Of a stretch of 64,000 bases of DNA, positions 51,369 to 60,107 are shown one piece after another; the first letter of the stretch is position 1, and each line of letters begins with the position of its first letter. The stretch is from Pseudomonadota bacterium (GTDB lineage: Bacteria; Pseudomonadota; Gammaproteobacteria; Burkholderiales; Rhodocyclaceae): NCBI GenBank assembly GCA_018241685.1, contig JAFEDJ010000030.1:1-64000 (forward strand). Direction: 5' to 3'. The translations under genes were made by a program, and so were the position numbers. The notes under the pieces were generated by a model. It was not told the origin of the DNA. It saw nothing but the letters and a program-made list of their open reading frames with translations, and did no database searches.

Positions 51369-52016
51369 ATGGACCTTCAGCCCACTGCCCCTGTCATCTC
51401 CCCGCGCCGCCGCGGCCGCCCGCCAAAGAGCGCCAACGGCTTCAGCGAAACCCGCGAGGCGCTGCTGCGCGCTGGCGTAGAGGTGCTCACCGAAAAAGGC
51501 TTTTCCGCCACCGGCATCGACCAGATCCTGTCCCGCGTGGGCGTGCCCAAAGGGTCCTTCTACCATTTCTTTCCCAGCAAGGAAGCCTTCGGCAGTGCGC
51601 TGATCGAGCGCTACGCTGGCTACTTCGCCCGCAAGCTCGACCGTTTCCTGCTCGACGAAAGCCAGCCGCCGCTGCAGCGCCTGCACAATTTCGTCGCCGA
51701 TGCCGCCGACGGCATGGCGCGCTTCGAGTTCCGCCGTGGCTGCCTGGTCGGTAATCTGGGCCAGGAAACCGCCAGTCTGCCGGACGCCCTGCGCCTGCAG
51801 CTCTCGGCGGTCTTCGCCGACTGGGAAACCCGTGTGGCCACATGCCTGGAAGCGGCGCGGGCCAATAGCGCAATCTCCGCCGACGCCGATTGCCAACGCC
51901 TGGCGAACTGCTTCTGGATTGGTTGGGAGGGCGCAGTGCTACGCGCCAAGCTGGAAGCATCGAGCCGGCCGCTGGAAGTCTTTGCCGATTTTTTCTTCGC
52001 CGGGCTGCCCCGGTGA
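51369..52016 (+). CDS. acuR: TetR-family repressor, AcuR-like
   Basis: 215 residues. Basic N-terminus (PRRRGRPPKS), then TetR helix-turn-helix at ~25-70 (ALLRAGVEVLTEKGFSATGI, SRVGVPKGSFYHFFPSKEAF). The C-terminal domain has FRRGCLVGNLGQETA with the Cys typical of the NemR/AcuR group. AcuR represses acuI and is relieved by acrylate. The next gene is acuI, and both are preceded by the same palindrome. Confidence 0.85.
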   Translation: MDLQPTAPVISPRRRGRPPKSANGFSETREALLRAGVEVLTEKGFSATGIDQILSRVGVPKGSFYHFFPSKEAFGSALIERYAGYFARKLDRFLLDESQPPLQRLHNFVADAADGMARFEFRRGCLVGNLGQETASLPDALRLQLSAVFADWETRVATCLEAARANSAISADADCQRLANCFWIGWEGAVLRAKLEASSRPLEVFADFFFAGLPR

Positions 52017-52024
52017 GTTTTTTT

Positions 52025-52048
52025 GTCTATTAATAGACGATCAGTCTA
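52025..52048. promoter_or_regulatory. AcuR operator 2 (three overlapping half sites)
   Basis: GTCTAT-TA-ATAGAC (52025-52038) is a perfect palindrome that shares its right half with TAGAC-GATCA-GTCTA (52034-52048). The second matches operator 1. The site lies 19 bases before the acuI ATG. Confidence 0.75.
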
Positions 52049-52066
52049 ATTAAACGGAGGGGGAAC

Positions 52067-53050
52067 ATGTTCAAGGGAATCCTGATCGAGAAGGACGACA
52101 CCGGTTACCACGCCACGCTGCGCGACATCGACGAAGCCGGTCTGCCCGACGGCGACGTGACGGTGCGGGTCCAGTACTCCACGCTCAACTACAAGGACGC
52201 GCTGGCGATCACCGGCAAGAGCCCGGTGGTGCGGCGTTTTCCGATGGTGCCGGGCATCGACCTGGTCGGCACCGTCGAGGAAAGCCGCCATCCGGGTTAC
52301 CGCACCGGTGACCTCGTGGTGCTGAATGGCTGGGGCGTCGGTGAAGTGCATTGGGGCGGCCTCGCCGAGAAGGCCCGCCTCAACGGCGACTGGCTGGTCC
52401 CGCTGCCGGCCGCTTTCACGCCCAGCCAGGCGATGGCCATCGGCACGGCCGGCTACACCGCGATGCTGTGCGTGATGGCCCTGGAGCGCCATGGCGTGAC
52501 GCCGGACCAGGGCGACATCCTGGTCACCGGCGCGGGGGGCGGCGTCGGAAGCGTCGCGGTCGCCCTGCTGTCCAAACTGGGCTACCGGGTCGTCGCCGTC
52601 ACCGGCCGCATGGAGGAAGAGCCTTACCTACGCCAGCTCGGCGCCAGCGAAGTGCTGTCCCGCGACGAATTCAGCGCCCCAGGCAAACCTCTCGCCAAGG
52701 AGCGCTGGGCCGGTGCGGTGGATGTGGTCGGCTCCCATGTGCTGGCCAATGTCTGCGCCGGCATGAAATACGGCGGCACCGTCGCCGCCTGCGGCCTGGC
52801 CGGCGGCATGGATCTGCCGGCCAGCGTCGCGCCCTTCATCCTGCGCGGCGTGACCCTGGCCGGCGTGGACAGCGTGATGTGCCCTCGTCCGCGCCGCCTC
52901 GAAGCCTGGCAGCGCCTCGGCCGCGACCTGGACATCGACAAACTGGGCCTGATCGCCCACGAGATCGGCCTGAGCGAAGCCATCGAACAGGCTCCGGCGA
53001 TCCTTGCCGGCAAGCTGCGCGGCCGCGTCATCGTCGATATCAGCCGCTGA
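52067..53050 (+). CDS. acuI: Acryloyl-CoA reductase (AcuI/YhdH type)
   Basis: 327 residues, a medium-chain dehydrogenase/reductase without structural zinc. It has the N-terminal [20 protein letters not shown], the PGIDLVGTV region, NADPH motif [20 protein letters not shown] and C-terminal [16 protein letters not shown] typical of YhdH/AcuI. It reduces toxic acryloyl-CoA to propionyl-CoA with NADPH. GGAGGGGG precedes the ATG. Confidence 0.92.
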   Translation: MFKGILIEKDDTGYHATLRDIDEAGLPDGDVTVRVQYSTLNYKDALAITGKSPVVRRFPMVPGIDLVGTVEESRHPGYRTGDLVVLNGWGVGEVHWGGLAEKARLNGDWLVPLPAAFTPSQAMAIGTAGYTAMLCVMALERHGVTPDQGDILVTGAGGGVGSVAVALLSKLGYRVVAVTGRMEEEPYLRQLGASEVLSRDEFSAPGKPLAKERWAGAVDVVGSHVLANVCAGMKYGGTVAACGLAGGMDLPASVAPFILRGVTLAGVDSVMCPRPRRLEAWQRLGRDLDIDKLGLIAHEIGLSEAIEQAPAILAGKLRGRVIVDISR

Positions 53051-53125
53051 TTCCGCTCCGCCGCGCGCCCCGCTCCGCTGAAGCAGGCTGTCTGCCATGG
53101 CGGACAGCCTGCCAAACCAGCCAGC

Positions 53126-54922
53126 CTACGCGAACAGCTCATCCCCCACGTCCGCAAGCGCAGCGTCGCCGTTCATCACGATCTCGGCGTAAGCAGCAGC
53201 CTGGGGCAGTAGTTGATCGGCGTAGAAGCGGGCCGTGGCAATCTTGTTGCGGTAGAAGACCAGATCGCCGTCACCGCGGAACAGATGGCCGGCAGCGGCA
53301 AGCGCGGCCTTGCCCATCATCCACCCACCGCTGACAGTGACGGCCAGATGCAGGTAAGGCACCGCGGCGGTAAGCACGCCACCGAGGTTGTGTTTCGCAC
53401 TACCGGCCAGCCATTCGCTGGCAACCGTCCATGCCTTCAACGCATTTCCAAGCTTGTGGCCGATGGCCTGCAGTTCCGGCTGGCCACTTGCGCCCAGCGC
53501 CTTGGCGGTAGCGTGGATCTCGCCAAACACAAACTTGACCGTAGCGCCCTGATCGCGCATCAGCTTGCGGAACAGCAGGTCGTTGGCCTGGATGCCGGTG
53601 GTACCCTCGTAGATCGTCGTGATGCGCGAGTCGCGCCAGTGCTGAGCAGCGCCTGTTTCCTCGATGAAGCCCATGCCGCCGTGGATCTGCACGCCGAGGG
53701 ACGTCACCTCGATGCCCATTTCGGTGCCGCCGCCCTTGACGATGGGAATCATCAGCTCGGCCAGATAAAGCTTCTGCTTGCGCACCTCGGCGTCCGGGTG
53801 CTTGTGGGCCAGATCGAGCAGCCCGGCGGTGTAGTAGGTCAGCGCACGGCAGGCTTCGACGCGGGACTTCATCAGCATCAGCATGCGGCGGACGTCCGGG
53901 TGCCTGTCAATGCTCACCAGCGCCTCGCCGGTCAGCGCATCGCGGCCCTGCTTGCGGTCGTGGGCATAGGCCAGCGCCTGCTGGTAGGCACGCTCGCCGA
54001 GGGCGATGCCCTGCAGGCCTACACCGAGGCGAGCCTGGTTCATCATGATGAACATGTACTCGAGGCCCCGGTTGGCTTCGCCGAGCAGGTGGCCGACAGC
54101 ACCCTCCTTGTCGCCAAAGGCCATCACGCAGGTCGGGCTGGCGTGGATGCCAAGCTTGTGCTCGATCGACACGCAATGGGCGTCGTTGCGTGGGCCCAGC
54201 GACCCGTCGGCATTCACCAGGAACTTCGGCACCAGGAACATCGAGATCCCCTTCACGCCAGCCGGCGCATCCGGCAGGCGGGCGAGAACGAGATGCACGA
54301 TGTTGTCGGTCATGTCGTGGTCGCCGTAGGTGATGAAGATCTTCTGGCCGAAGACCCGGTACGTGCCGTCTGCCTGCGGCTCGGCCCGCGAGCGGATCAG
54401 GGCCAGATCGGAACCGGCCTGGGGCTCGGTGAGATTCATCGTGCCGGTCCATTCGCCGGACACCATCTTCTCCAGATAGGTCGTCTTCAGTTCGTCGCTG
54501 GCACAGGTCAGCAGGGCTTCGACGGCGCCGGTGGTCAGCAGCGGGCCGAGGGAGAAGGCCATGTTCGCCGAGCAGATCATCTCCTTGACGGCGATGCCGA
54601 GCAGGTCGGGCAATCCCTGGCCGCCGAACTCGGTAGGCAGCGTAATGCCGTTCCAGCCGGCATCGCGATACTGCTGATAGGCCGCCTTCCAGCCTGTCGG
54701 CGTCGTCACACCGTTGGCGCCGAGGATGCAGCCCTGCCTATCGCCGACGCGGTTGAGCGGTGCCAGCACCTCGCCGGCAAACTTGGCGGCTTCGTCGAGA
54801 ATGGCGTCGGCCAGATCCGGCGTCGCCTCTTCGCAACCGGGCAGGCAAGCTATCTCGTTGGAAGCGGCCAGTTCGTCCATGACGAAGCGCATGTCCTTGA
54901 TCGGGGCGCGGTAATCACTCAT
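53126..54922 (-). CDS. Acyl-CoA dehydrogenase
   Basis: 598 residues from the ATG at 54922 (AAGGAGAACGAA upstream), the long form with a C-terminal extension. Blocks: LTEPQAGSDLALIRSRAE for FAD binding, QIHGGMGFIEETGAAQHWRD, and the catalytic Glu in TTIYEGTTGIQANDL. It introduces the 2,3 double bond into acyl-CoA. It has its own upstream region with an AATCGTTCGTTT box shared with fadL, so it forms a separate transcription unit of the same fatty-acid regulon. Confidence 0.93.
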   Translation of the reverse strand: MSDYRAPIKDMRFVMDELAASNEIACLPGCEEATPDLADAILDEAAKFAGEVLAPLNRVGDRQGCILGANGVTTPTGWKAAYQQYRDAGWNGITLPTEFGGQGLPDLLGIAVKEMICSANMAFSLGPLLTTGAVEALLTCASDELKTTYLEKMVSGEWTGTMNLTEPQAGSDLALIRSRAEPQADGTYRVFGQKIFITYGDHDMTDNIVHLVLARLPDAPAGVKGISMFLVPKFLVNADGSLGPRNDAHCVSIEHKLGIHASPTCVMAFGDKEGAVGHLLGEANRGLEYMFIMMNQARLGVGLQGIALGERAYQQALAYAHDRKQGRDALTGEALVSIDRHPDVRRMLMLMKSRVEACRALTYYTAGLLDLAHKHPDAEVRKQKLYLAELMIPIVKGGGTEMGIEVTSLGVQIHGGMGFIEETGAAQHWRDSRITTIYEGTTGIQANDLLFRKLMRDQGATVKFVFGEIHATAKALGASGQPELQAIGHKLGNALKAWTVASEWLAGSAKHNLGGVLTAAVPYLHLAVTVSGGWMMGKAALAAAGHLFRGDGDLVFYRNKIATARFYADQLLPQAAAYAEIVMNGDAALADVGDELFA

Positions 54923-54938
54923 TTCGTTCTCCTTGGTC

Positions 54939-54950
54939 AATCGTTCGTTT
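54939..54950. promoter_or_regulatory. PsrA-like operator before the acyl-CoA dehydrogenase
   Basis: AATC-GTTC-GTTT followed by TAA; it matches 14 of 15 bases of the site at 63923. The PsrA consensus is AAAC-N2-4-GTTT, from which it differs by one base. Confidence 0.6.
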
Positions 54951-55088
54951 TAATTTGAAGGCGTAATCGGTTCAGCCCTGCGCCGCCATACGGCGGTCAG
55001 GAACAAGACATGAAGTGCGTGGGGCTTGCTGAATCCCGACCGCCACGCCGACCCGCTCCGGGGCCGGCTCAGCAAATCGGGCGATGGG

Positions 55089-56036
55089 TCAGAAGGATTT
55101 GGCCAACAGGTCAGCCTTGGCAGCCAGGTACTCGCGCTTCATCCGGGCAATGACGTCGGCGGCCGGCAGCACGTCGTCGATGGTGCCAACACCCTGCCCT
55201 GCGCCCCAGATGTCTCGCCAGGCCTTGGCATCGTTCTCTTTACCGAAGCTCATGGCGCTCTTGTCGCGAACCGGCAGATCTTCCGGGTTGAGCCCGGCGG
55301 CGAGGATGCTCTTCTTGAGATAGTTGCCATGCACGCCGGTGAAGTAAGGCGTGTAGACCACATCCTGGGCCGTGGACTCGAGCAGCGCCTGTTTGTAGGC
55401 CTCGGCGGCGTTGGCCTCCTCCGTCGCGATGAAGCGCGAGCCGATATAGGCGAAGTCGGCCCCCAAGGCCTGTGCGGCCAGGATGCTGGGGCCGTTGGTG
55501 ATGGCACCGGACAGGGCGATCGGGCCGTCGTAGAACTTGCGGACCTCACCGACCAGTGCGAAGGGGCTGAGGGTGCCGGCGTGACCTCCCGCGCCGGCGC
55601 AGACCAGGATCAAGCCGTCCACACCAGCTTCCAGCGCCTTCTCCGCATGGCGGATGCTGATCACGTCATGAAAGACCAGGCCGCCGTACGCATGCACCTG
55701 CGGCACGATGCGGGTCGGCGCCGACAGGCTGGTGATGACCAGCGGCACCTCGTGCTTCACGCACAAGGCCATGTCGTGCTCCAACCGCGTGTTCGACGGA
55801 TGGATGATCTGGTTCACCGCGAAGGGCGCAGCCGCCGGGCTCTCCGCCAGCGTGGCGCGGATGCGTGTCAGCCAGTCGTCGAGCAGTTCCTGCGGACGCG
55901 CGTTCAACGCCGGAAAGGAACCGATGACGCCGCTGCGGCACTGGGCGATGACCAGGTCAGGGTTGGAAACGATGAACATCGGCGCGCAGATCACCGGCAG
56001 CGCGAGGTTCTTGTTCAACGAAGCGGGAATCGACAT
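55089..56036 (-). CDS. Nitronate monooxygenase-family flavoprotein
   Basis: 315 residues, a 2-nitropropane dioxygenase-like TIM barrel. Blocks: LALPVICAPMFIVSNPDLVI, GVDGLILVCAGAGGHAGTL (FMN phosphate), GPIALSGAITNGPSILAAQA and FAYIGSRFIATEEAN. Members oxidise nitronates or reduce enoyl compounds; in fatty-acid operons the role is unclear. Its ATG directly abuts the fadD stop. Confidence 0.9.
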   Translation of the reverse strand: MSIPASLNKNLALPVICAPMFIVSNPDLVIAQCRSGVIGSFPALNARPQELLDDWLTRIRATLAESPAAAPFAVNQIIHPSNTRLEHDMALCVKHEVPLVITSLSAPTRIVPQVHAYGGLVFHDVISIRHAEKALEAGVDGLILVCAGAGGHAGTLSPFALVGEVRKFYDGPIALSGAITNGPSILAAQALGADFAYIGSRFIATEEANAAEAYKQALLESTAQDVVYTPYFTGVHGNYLKKSILAAGLNPEDLPVRDKSAMSFGKENDAKAWRDIWGAGQGVGTIDDVLPAADVIARMKREYLAAKADLLAKSF

Positions 56037-57701
56037 TCAGGCAGCCTCCTTCAATGCGCGACGCAGGATCTTGCCAACGTTGGTGCGCGGCAGGTCATCG
56101 CGAAACTCTACGTGTTTGGGTACTTTGTAGCCGGTCAGCACGGTACGACAGTGCTCGATCAGCGCTTTTTCGGTCAGTGCCGGATCTTTGCGGACGACAA
56201 AGATCTTCACCGCCTCGCCGGAATGCTCGTCGGTGATTCCAATTGCCGCCACGTCGCCAACGCCCGGATGCATCGCCACCGCCTCTTCGACCTCGTTGGG
56301 ATACACGTTGAAGCCAGACACCAGGATCATGTCCTTCTTGCGGTCCACCAGGAAGACAAAGCCCTGCTTGTCCACATAGCCCATGTCGCCGGTGCGCAGG
56401 AAGCCGTCCGGATGAAAGGCGTTGGCGGTTTCCTCGGGGCGCAGCCAGTAGCCCTTCATCACCTGCGGGCCGCGGATGCAGATCTCGCCGACCTGGGTGA
56501 TCGGCACCTCAGTCCCGATGTCGTCGCGGATCGAGATCTCGGTGGACGAGATCGGCAGGCCGATCGCCCCGTTGAAAGCATCCATATCGAGGGGGTTGAT
56601 GGTCGCCGCCGGCGAGGTCTCGGTCAGCCCGTAGGCCTGCAGCAGCGGCGTGCCGGCGACCTGGCGCCAGCGCTCCGCCACCGGGGCCTGGACGGCCATG
56701 CCGCCGCCAAGGGTGACGCGCATCGTCGAGAAATCCAGCTTGGCGAAATCCGGGTTGTTGAGCAGCGCGTTGAACAGCGTATTGACGCCAGTGAACACAC
56801 TCACCGGGTATTTCGACCATTCCTTCACGAAACCCGGGATGTCGCGGGGATTGGCGATCAGGAGGTTCGTCGCCCCGATCATCAGGAAGGTCAGGCAGTT
56901 CGCCGTCAGCGCGAAGACGTGATACAGCGGCAAGGCGGTGACGATGATCTCCCGCCCCTCGCGCACCGCCGGGCGGATCCAGTTGTAGGCCTGGGTGACG
57001 TTCGACGCGATGTTGGCGTGGGTCAGCATTGCGCCCTTGGAGACCCCGGTCGTACCGCCGGTGTATTGCAGGAAGGCCAGATCCTGCTGGCCGAGCGGCA
57101 CCGGCTTGAAGCGCTGGCGCTGACCGATGGAGAGGGCGGTGCCGAAGTTGATTGCCGTCGGGATGGCCCACGCCGGCACCATCTTCTTTACGCGGCGCAC
57201 GACCAGGTTGACCAGTGCCCCCTTCAGCGCACCCAGCATCTCGCCCATCGGCGTGACGATGACGTGGCGCAGCGCGGTCGTCCTGGGCAGCACCTGCTCC
57301 AGCGTATGGGCGAAGTTCTCGACGATGACGATGGCCGCCGCACCGGAGTCCTTGAGCTGATGCTCCAGTTCCCGCGGGGTGTACAGCGGGTTGCAATTGA
57401 CCACCACGCAGCCGGCCCGCAAGGTGCCGAACAGCGCTACCGGGTATTGCAGCAGGTTCGGCATCATCAGCGCGACGCGGTCGCCCTTCTGCAGCCCCCG
57501 CGACTGCAGCCAGCCAGCAAAGGCAAGGGACGCCTCGTCGAGCTGGCGGTACGTCATCTCCTTGCCCATGCTGATGTAGGCGACCTTGTCCGCGTAGGTC
57601 TTGCAGGCCTTCTCAAGCAGCGCGACCAGCGACGGGATATGTTCGATGTCGATATCCGCCGGGATACCCGCTGGATAGCTTTGCAGCCAGATTCTGTCCA
57701 T
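56037..57701 (-). CDS. fadD: Long-chain fatty acid-CoA ligase
   Basis: 554 residues from the ATG at 57701. AMP-binding P-loop YTGGTTGVSKGAMLTHANI, YGLTETSPAATINP, TGDMGYVDKQGFVFLVDRKK and the C-terminal lysine region RTNVGKILRRALKE. It activates fatty acids to acyl-CoA for the beta-oxidation genes in the same operon. The trailing KILRR lysine needed for adenylation is present. Confidence 0.93.
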   Translation of the reverse strand: MDRIWLQSYPAGIPADIDIEHIPSLVALLEKACKTYADKVAYISMGKEMTYRQLDEASLAFAGWLQSRGLQKGDRVALMMPNLLQYPVALFGTLRAGCVVVNCNPLYTPRELEHQLKDSGAAAIVIVENFAHTLEQVLPRTTALRHVIVTPMGEMLGALKGALVNLVVRRVKKMVPAWAIPTAINFGTALSIGQRQRFKPVPLGQQDLAFLQYTGGTTGVSKGAMLTHANIASNVTQAYNWIRPAVREGREIIVTALPLYHVFALTANCLTFLMIGATNLLIANPRDIPGFVKEWSKYPVSVFTGVNTLFNALLNNPDFAKLDFSTMRVTLGGGMAVQAPVAERWRQVAGTPLLQAYGLTETSPAATINPLDMDAFNGAIGLPISSTEISIRDDIGTEVPITQVGEICIRGPQVMKGYWLRPEETANAFHPDGFLRTGDMGYVDKQGFVFLVDRKKDMILVSGFNVYPNEVEEAVAMHPGVGDVAAIGITDEHSGEAVKIFVVRKDPALTEKALIEHCRTVLTGYKVPKHVEFRDDLPRTNVGKILRRALKEAA

Positions 57702-57723
57702 GTCTGTCTCCTCGGCTGGCCGG

Positions 57724-58299
57724 TCAGTTGCCGAGCAGCGCTTTCTTGAGCCCGGCATCCGCCGGCTTGTCGCCGAGCCAGACCTTCAACAAGGCCTTGG
57801 CGAACGCGCCGCCGGCGACCTTGCCGCGGGGCTCGCCGTTGACGCTCAGCGCCACACCATCGCCGCTGAAGTCGAGGGCGACGCTGTCGCCCTCACGCAC
57901 CTTGCCGAGGCCGCGCATCAGGCTGCCGAACTGCTCCGACTGGGGCTTCACGGCCTCCAGCTCGGCAGGTGTGTTGTTGTGGGCCAGCCCCTCCTCCAGC
58001 GCCGAATGCAGCGTGTCGGCGCTGATGTCGCGCAGCAGGCGCAGGCTCATCCGGCGCGGCGTGGTGGCGTCGATCAGTGCAGCGGCCGTGCCGCTCTTCT
58101 GCGGCACATACAGCGCGCCGACATAGAGCTTGATGAACAGTTTGCTGCGCAGGCCGGCGCCGTTCAGCACCAGCTCGCTGTTGCCGACGCGGGCCCGCTC
58201 TTCGATCTTCACGCCGGCGACTTCCGCGGCGTGCAGCCCGGGCGCAGCCAGCAGGGTCGCCAGCAAGGCGGCCCCGGCGAAACGATGAAATTGACTCAT
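57724..58299 (-). CDS. Chalcone-isomerase-like periplasmic protein
   Basis: 191 residues. Signal peptide at ~1-24 (FAGAALLATLLAAPGLHAAE). Then the chalcone-isomerase-like pattern: AGLRSKLFIKLYVGALYVPQ, MSLRLLRDISADTLHSALEE and GVALSVNGEPRGKV. Bacterial members of this fold are thought to bind fatty acids rather than isomerise chalcones. Its ATG overlaps the DUF4442 stop (ATGA), so translation is coupled. Confidence 0.88.
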   Translation of the reverse strand: MSQFHRFAGAALLATLLAAPGLHAAEVAGVKIEERARVGNSELVLNGAGLRSKLFIKLYVGALYVPQKSGTAAALIDATTPRRMSLRLLRDISADTLHSALEEGLAHNNTPAELEAVKPQSEQFGSLMRGLGKVREGDSVALDFSGDGVALSVNGEPRGKVAGGAFAKALLKVWLGDKPADAGLKKALLGN

Positions 58300-58808
58300 T
58301 GCTCTCCTCCAGCGGATTTCTTCCGGTAGAAATTCTTCTCGGCGATATAAACGGTGCGCTCCACCACCGTATGCACGACACCCTGCGCGTCCTTCAGTTC
58401 GACCTGGAAGGTCCGCTCCAGCTCCGGCTGCTGCGCCAGCGCGGCGCGGATGTCGGCCAGCTCGTCGGGACTCAGCACGAAGTCGGCGTACAGCGTCGTG
58501 TAGCCCGGTTTGCGGTAGCGGATACTCGCCGCCTTGTCCCACACGATGTAACCGTCGCCTAATGCCGCCATCAGCATCATCGGGTGCGCCCCGTCGGTGA
58601 TCGCGAACAGCGAGCCGCCGTACAGCGAACCGACGATGTTGCGGGTCTTCCACGACAGGGGCAGCGCTATACGGATGTGGCGCAGGTCCCGCCCCACATG
58701 CACGACCCGCCCGCCCGTACCGCGGAAAGCCGGGTGCAGGTTGAAGCCCAGGCGCACCATGCGGGCACGCCACGCGGGCGGAAGTTTGGCGAGCCAGGCG
58801 GGCTTCAT
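58296..58808 (-). CDS. DUF4442 hotdog-fold protein (putative thioesterase)
   Basis: 170 residues from the ATG at 58808; an in-frame ATG at 58832 is also possible. Hotdog blocks: FNLHPAFRGTGGRVVHVGRD, KTRNIVGSLYGGSLFAITDG and the strand VELKDAQGVVHTVVERTVYI. DUF4442 is related to acyl-CoA thioesterases. In this operon it may release CoA from stalled intermediates, which is inference. Confidence 0.85.
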   Translation of the reverse strand: MKPAWLAKLPPAWRARMVRLGFNLHPAFRGTGGRVVHVGRDLRHIRIALPLSWKTRNIVGSLYGGSLFAITDGAHPMMLMAALGDGYIVWDKAASIRYRKPGYTTLYADFVLSPDELADIRAALAQQPELERTFQVELKDAQGVVHTVVERTVYIAEKNFYRKKSAGGEQ

Positions 58809-58886
58809 GGTCTGTTCTTCTTTTATGGTCATGAATGGCGGTGGTAAAGCCCCGCGCCCCCAGATGCAGGCGCGCGGGACGCATCG

Positions 58887-60086
58887 TCACACGCGCTCGA
58901 AGATACCGGCGGCGCCCATGCCTGTGCCGATGCACATCGTCACCATGCCATAGCGGCCGCCGGTGCGCTGCAGGCCGTGCACCACGGTGGCGGTGCGGAT
59001 CGCACCAGTCGCGCCGAGAGGATGGCCGAGGGCGATGGCGCCACCGAGCGGATTGACCTTGTCCGGATCGAGGCCGAGCTCCTGCATCACCGCCAGCGAC
59101 TGGGCGGCGAAAGCTTCGTTCAGTTCGATCCAGTCCAGCTCGTCCTGGCGGATGCCGGCCTGGGCCAGCGCCTTCGGAATCGCCGCTACCGGACCGATGC
59201 CCATGATGTCCGGCGCCACGCCAGCCACCGCATAACCGGCGAAGCGGGCCAGCGGCGTCAGCTTGTGTTCCCGCAAGATCTTCTCCGACACCAGCATCAC
59301 CGCCCCGGCGCCATCCGACATCTGCGACGAGTTGCCAGCGGTAACCGAGCCGCGCACGTTGAACACCGGCTTCAATTTGCCGAGCTTCTCCAGCGAGGCA
59401 TCCTGGCGCGGCCCTTCGTCCACCTCGACGGTGCGCTGACGGGCGCGAACCTGCCCGCTCACCAGATCGGGGACGTGCTCGGTGAAGCTGTAAGGCGTCG
59501 TCTCGGCGTTGAAATGGCCGGCCAGGATCGCCGCGCAGGCCTTCTGATTGGACGCCAGCGCGAACTGGTCCTGGGCCTCGCGGCCGACCTTCCATTGCTG
59601 GGCGACCTTTTCTGCGGTGAGGCCCATGCCGTAGGCGATGCCCAGGTTCTCCTCGTGGGCGAAGATCGCCGGGTTCATCGACATCTTGTTGCCCATCATC
59701 TGCGGCATCACGCTCATCGACTCGGTACCGGCGGCGATCATCACGTCAGCCAGGCCCAGACGGATCTGGTTTGCTGCATCGGCTACCGCCTGCACGCCGG
59801 ACGAGCAGAAGCGGTTGATCGTCAGCCCCGGCACGCTGGTCGGCAAACCGGCCAGCAGGAGGCCGATGCGGGCGACGTTCATGCCCTGCTCCGCCTCCGG
59901 CATCGCACAGCCGACGATGACGTCGCCGATCAGGGCCGGATCGATGCCCGGCACCTGGGCCACGACGGACTTGAGGACCGCAGCCAGCATGTCGTCCGGA
60001 CGGACATTACGGAATGCGCCGTTGCGCTTGGCCACCGGCAGGCGGGTCGCGGCGACGATGTAGGCGTCTTGAATCTGTTTGCTCAT
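58887..60086 (-). CDS. fadA: Acetyl-CoA C-acyltransferase (thiolase)
   Basis: 399 residues. Catalytic Cys94 ([15 protein letters not shown]), His355 ([15 protein letters not shown]) and Cys385 ([14 protein letters not shown]) are all present. It cleaves 3-ketoacyl-CoA with CoA in the last step of beta-oxidation. It follows the fadB-type gene by 21 bases; AAGGAGACAAAGCC precedes its ATG. Confidence 0.95.
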   Translation of the reverse strand: MSKQIQDAYIVAATRLPVAKRNGAFRNVRPDDMLAAVLKSVVAQVPGIDPALIGDVIVGCAMPEAEQGMNVARIGLLLAGLPTSVPGLTINRFCSSGVQAVADAANQIRLGLADVMIAAGTESMSVMPQMMGNKMSMNPAIFAHEENLGIAYGMGLTAEKVAQQWKVGREAQDQFALASNQKACAAILAGHFNAETTPYSFTEHVPDLVSGQVRARQRTVEVDEGPRQDASLEKLGKLKPVFNVRGSVTAGNSSQMSDGAGAVMLVSEKILREHKLTPLARFAGYAVAGVAPDIMGIGPVAAIPKALAQAGIRQDELDWIELNEAFAAQSLAVMQELGLDPDKVNPLGGAIALGHPLGATGAIRTATVVHGLQRTGGRYGMVTMCIGTGMGAAGIFERV

Positions 60087-60107
60087 GGCTTTGTCTCCTT
60101 GGCCCGA

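Noticed and set aside
51258..51896. Minus-strand open frame across acuR
   Set aside because: Shadow of the TetR gene; no start signal and low-complexity translation.
55026..57749. A 907-codon open frame on the plus strand opposite the nitronate monooxygenase and fadD genes
   Set aside because: Antisense shadow of two well-supported enzymes; low-complexity His/Arg/Gln-rich translation without motifs.
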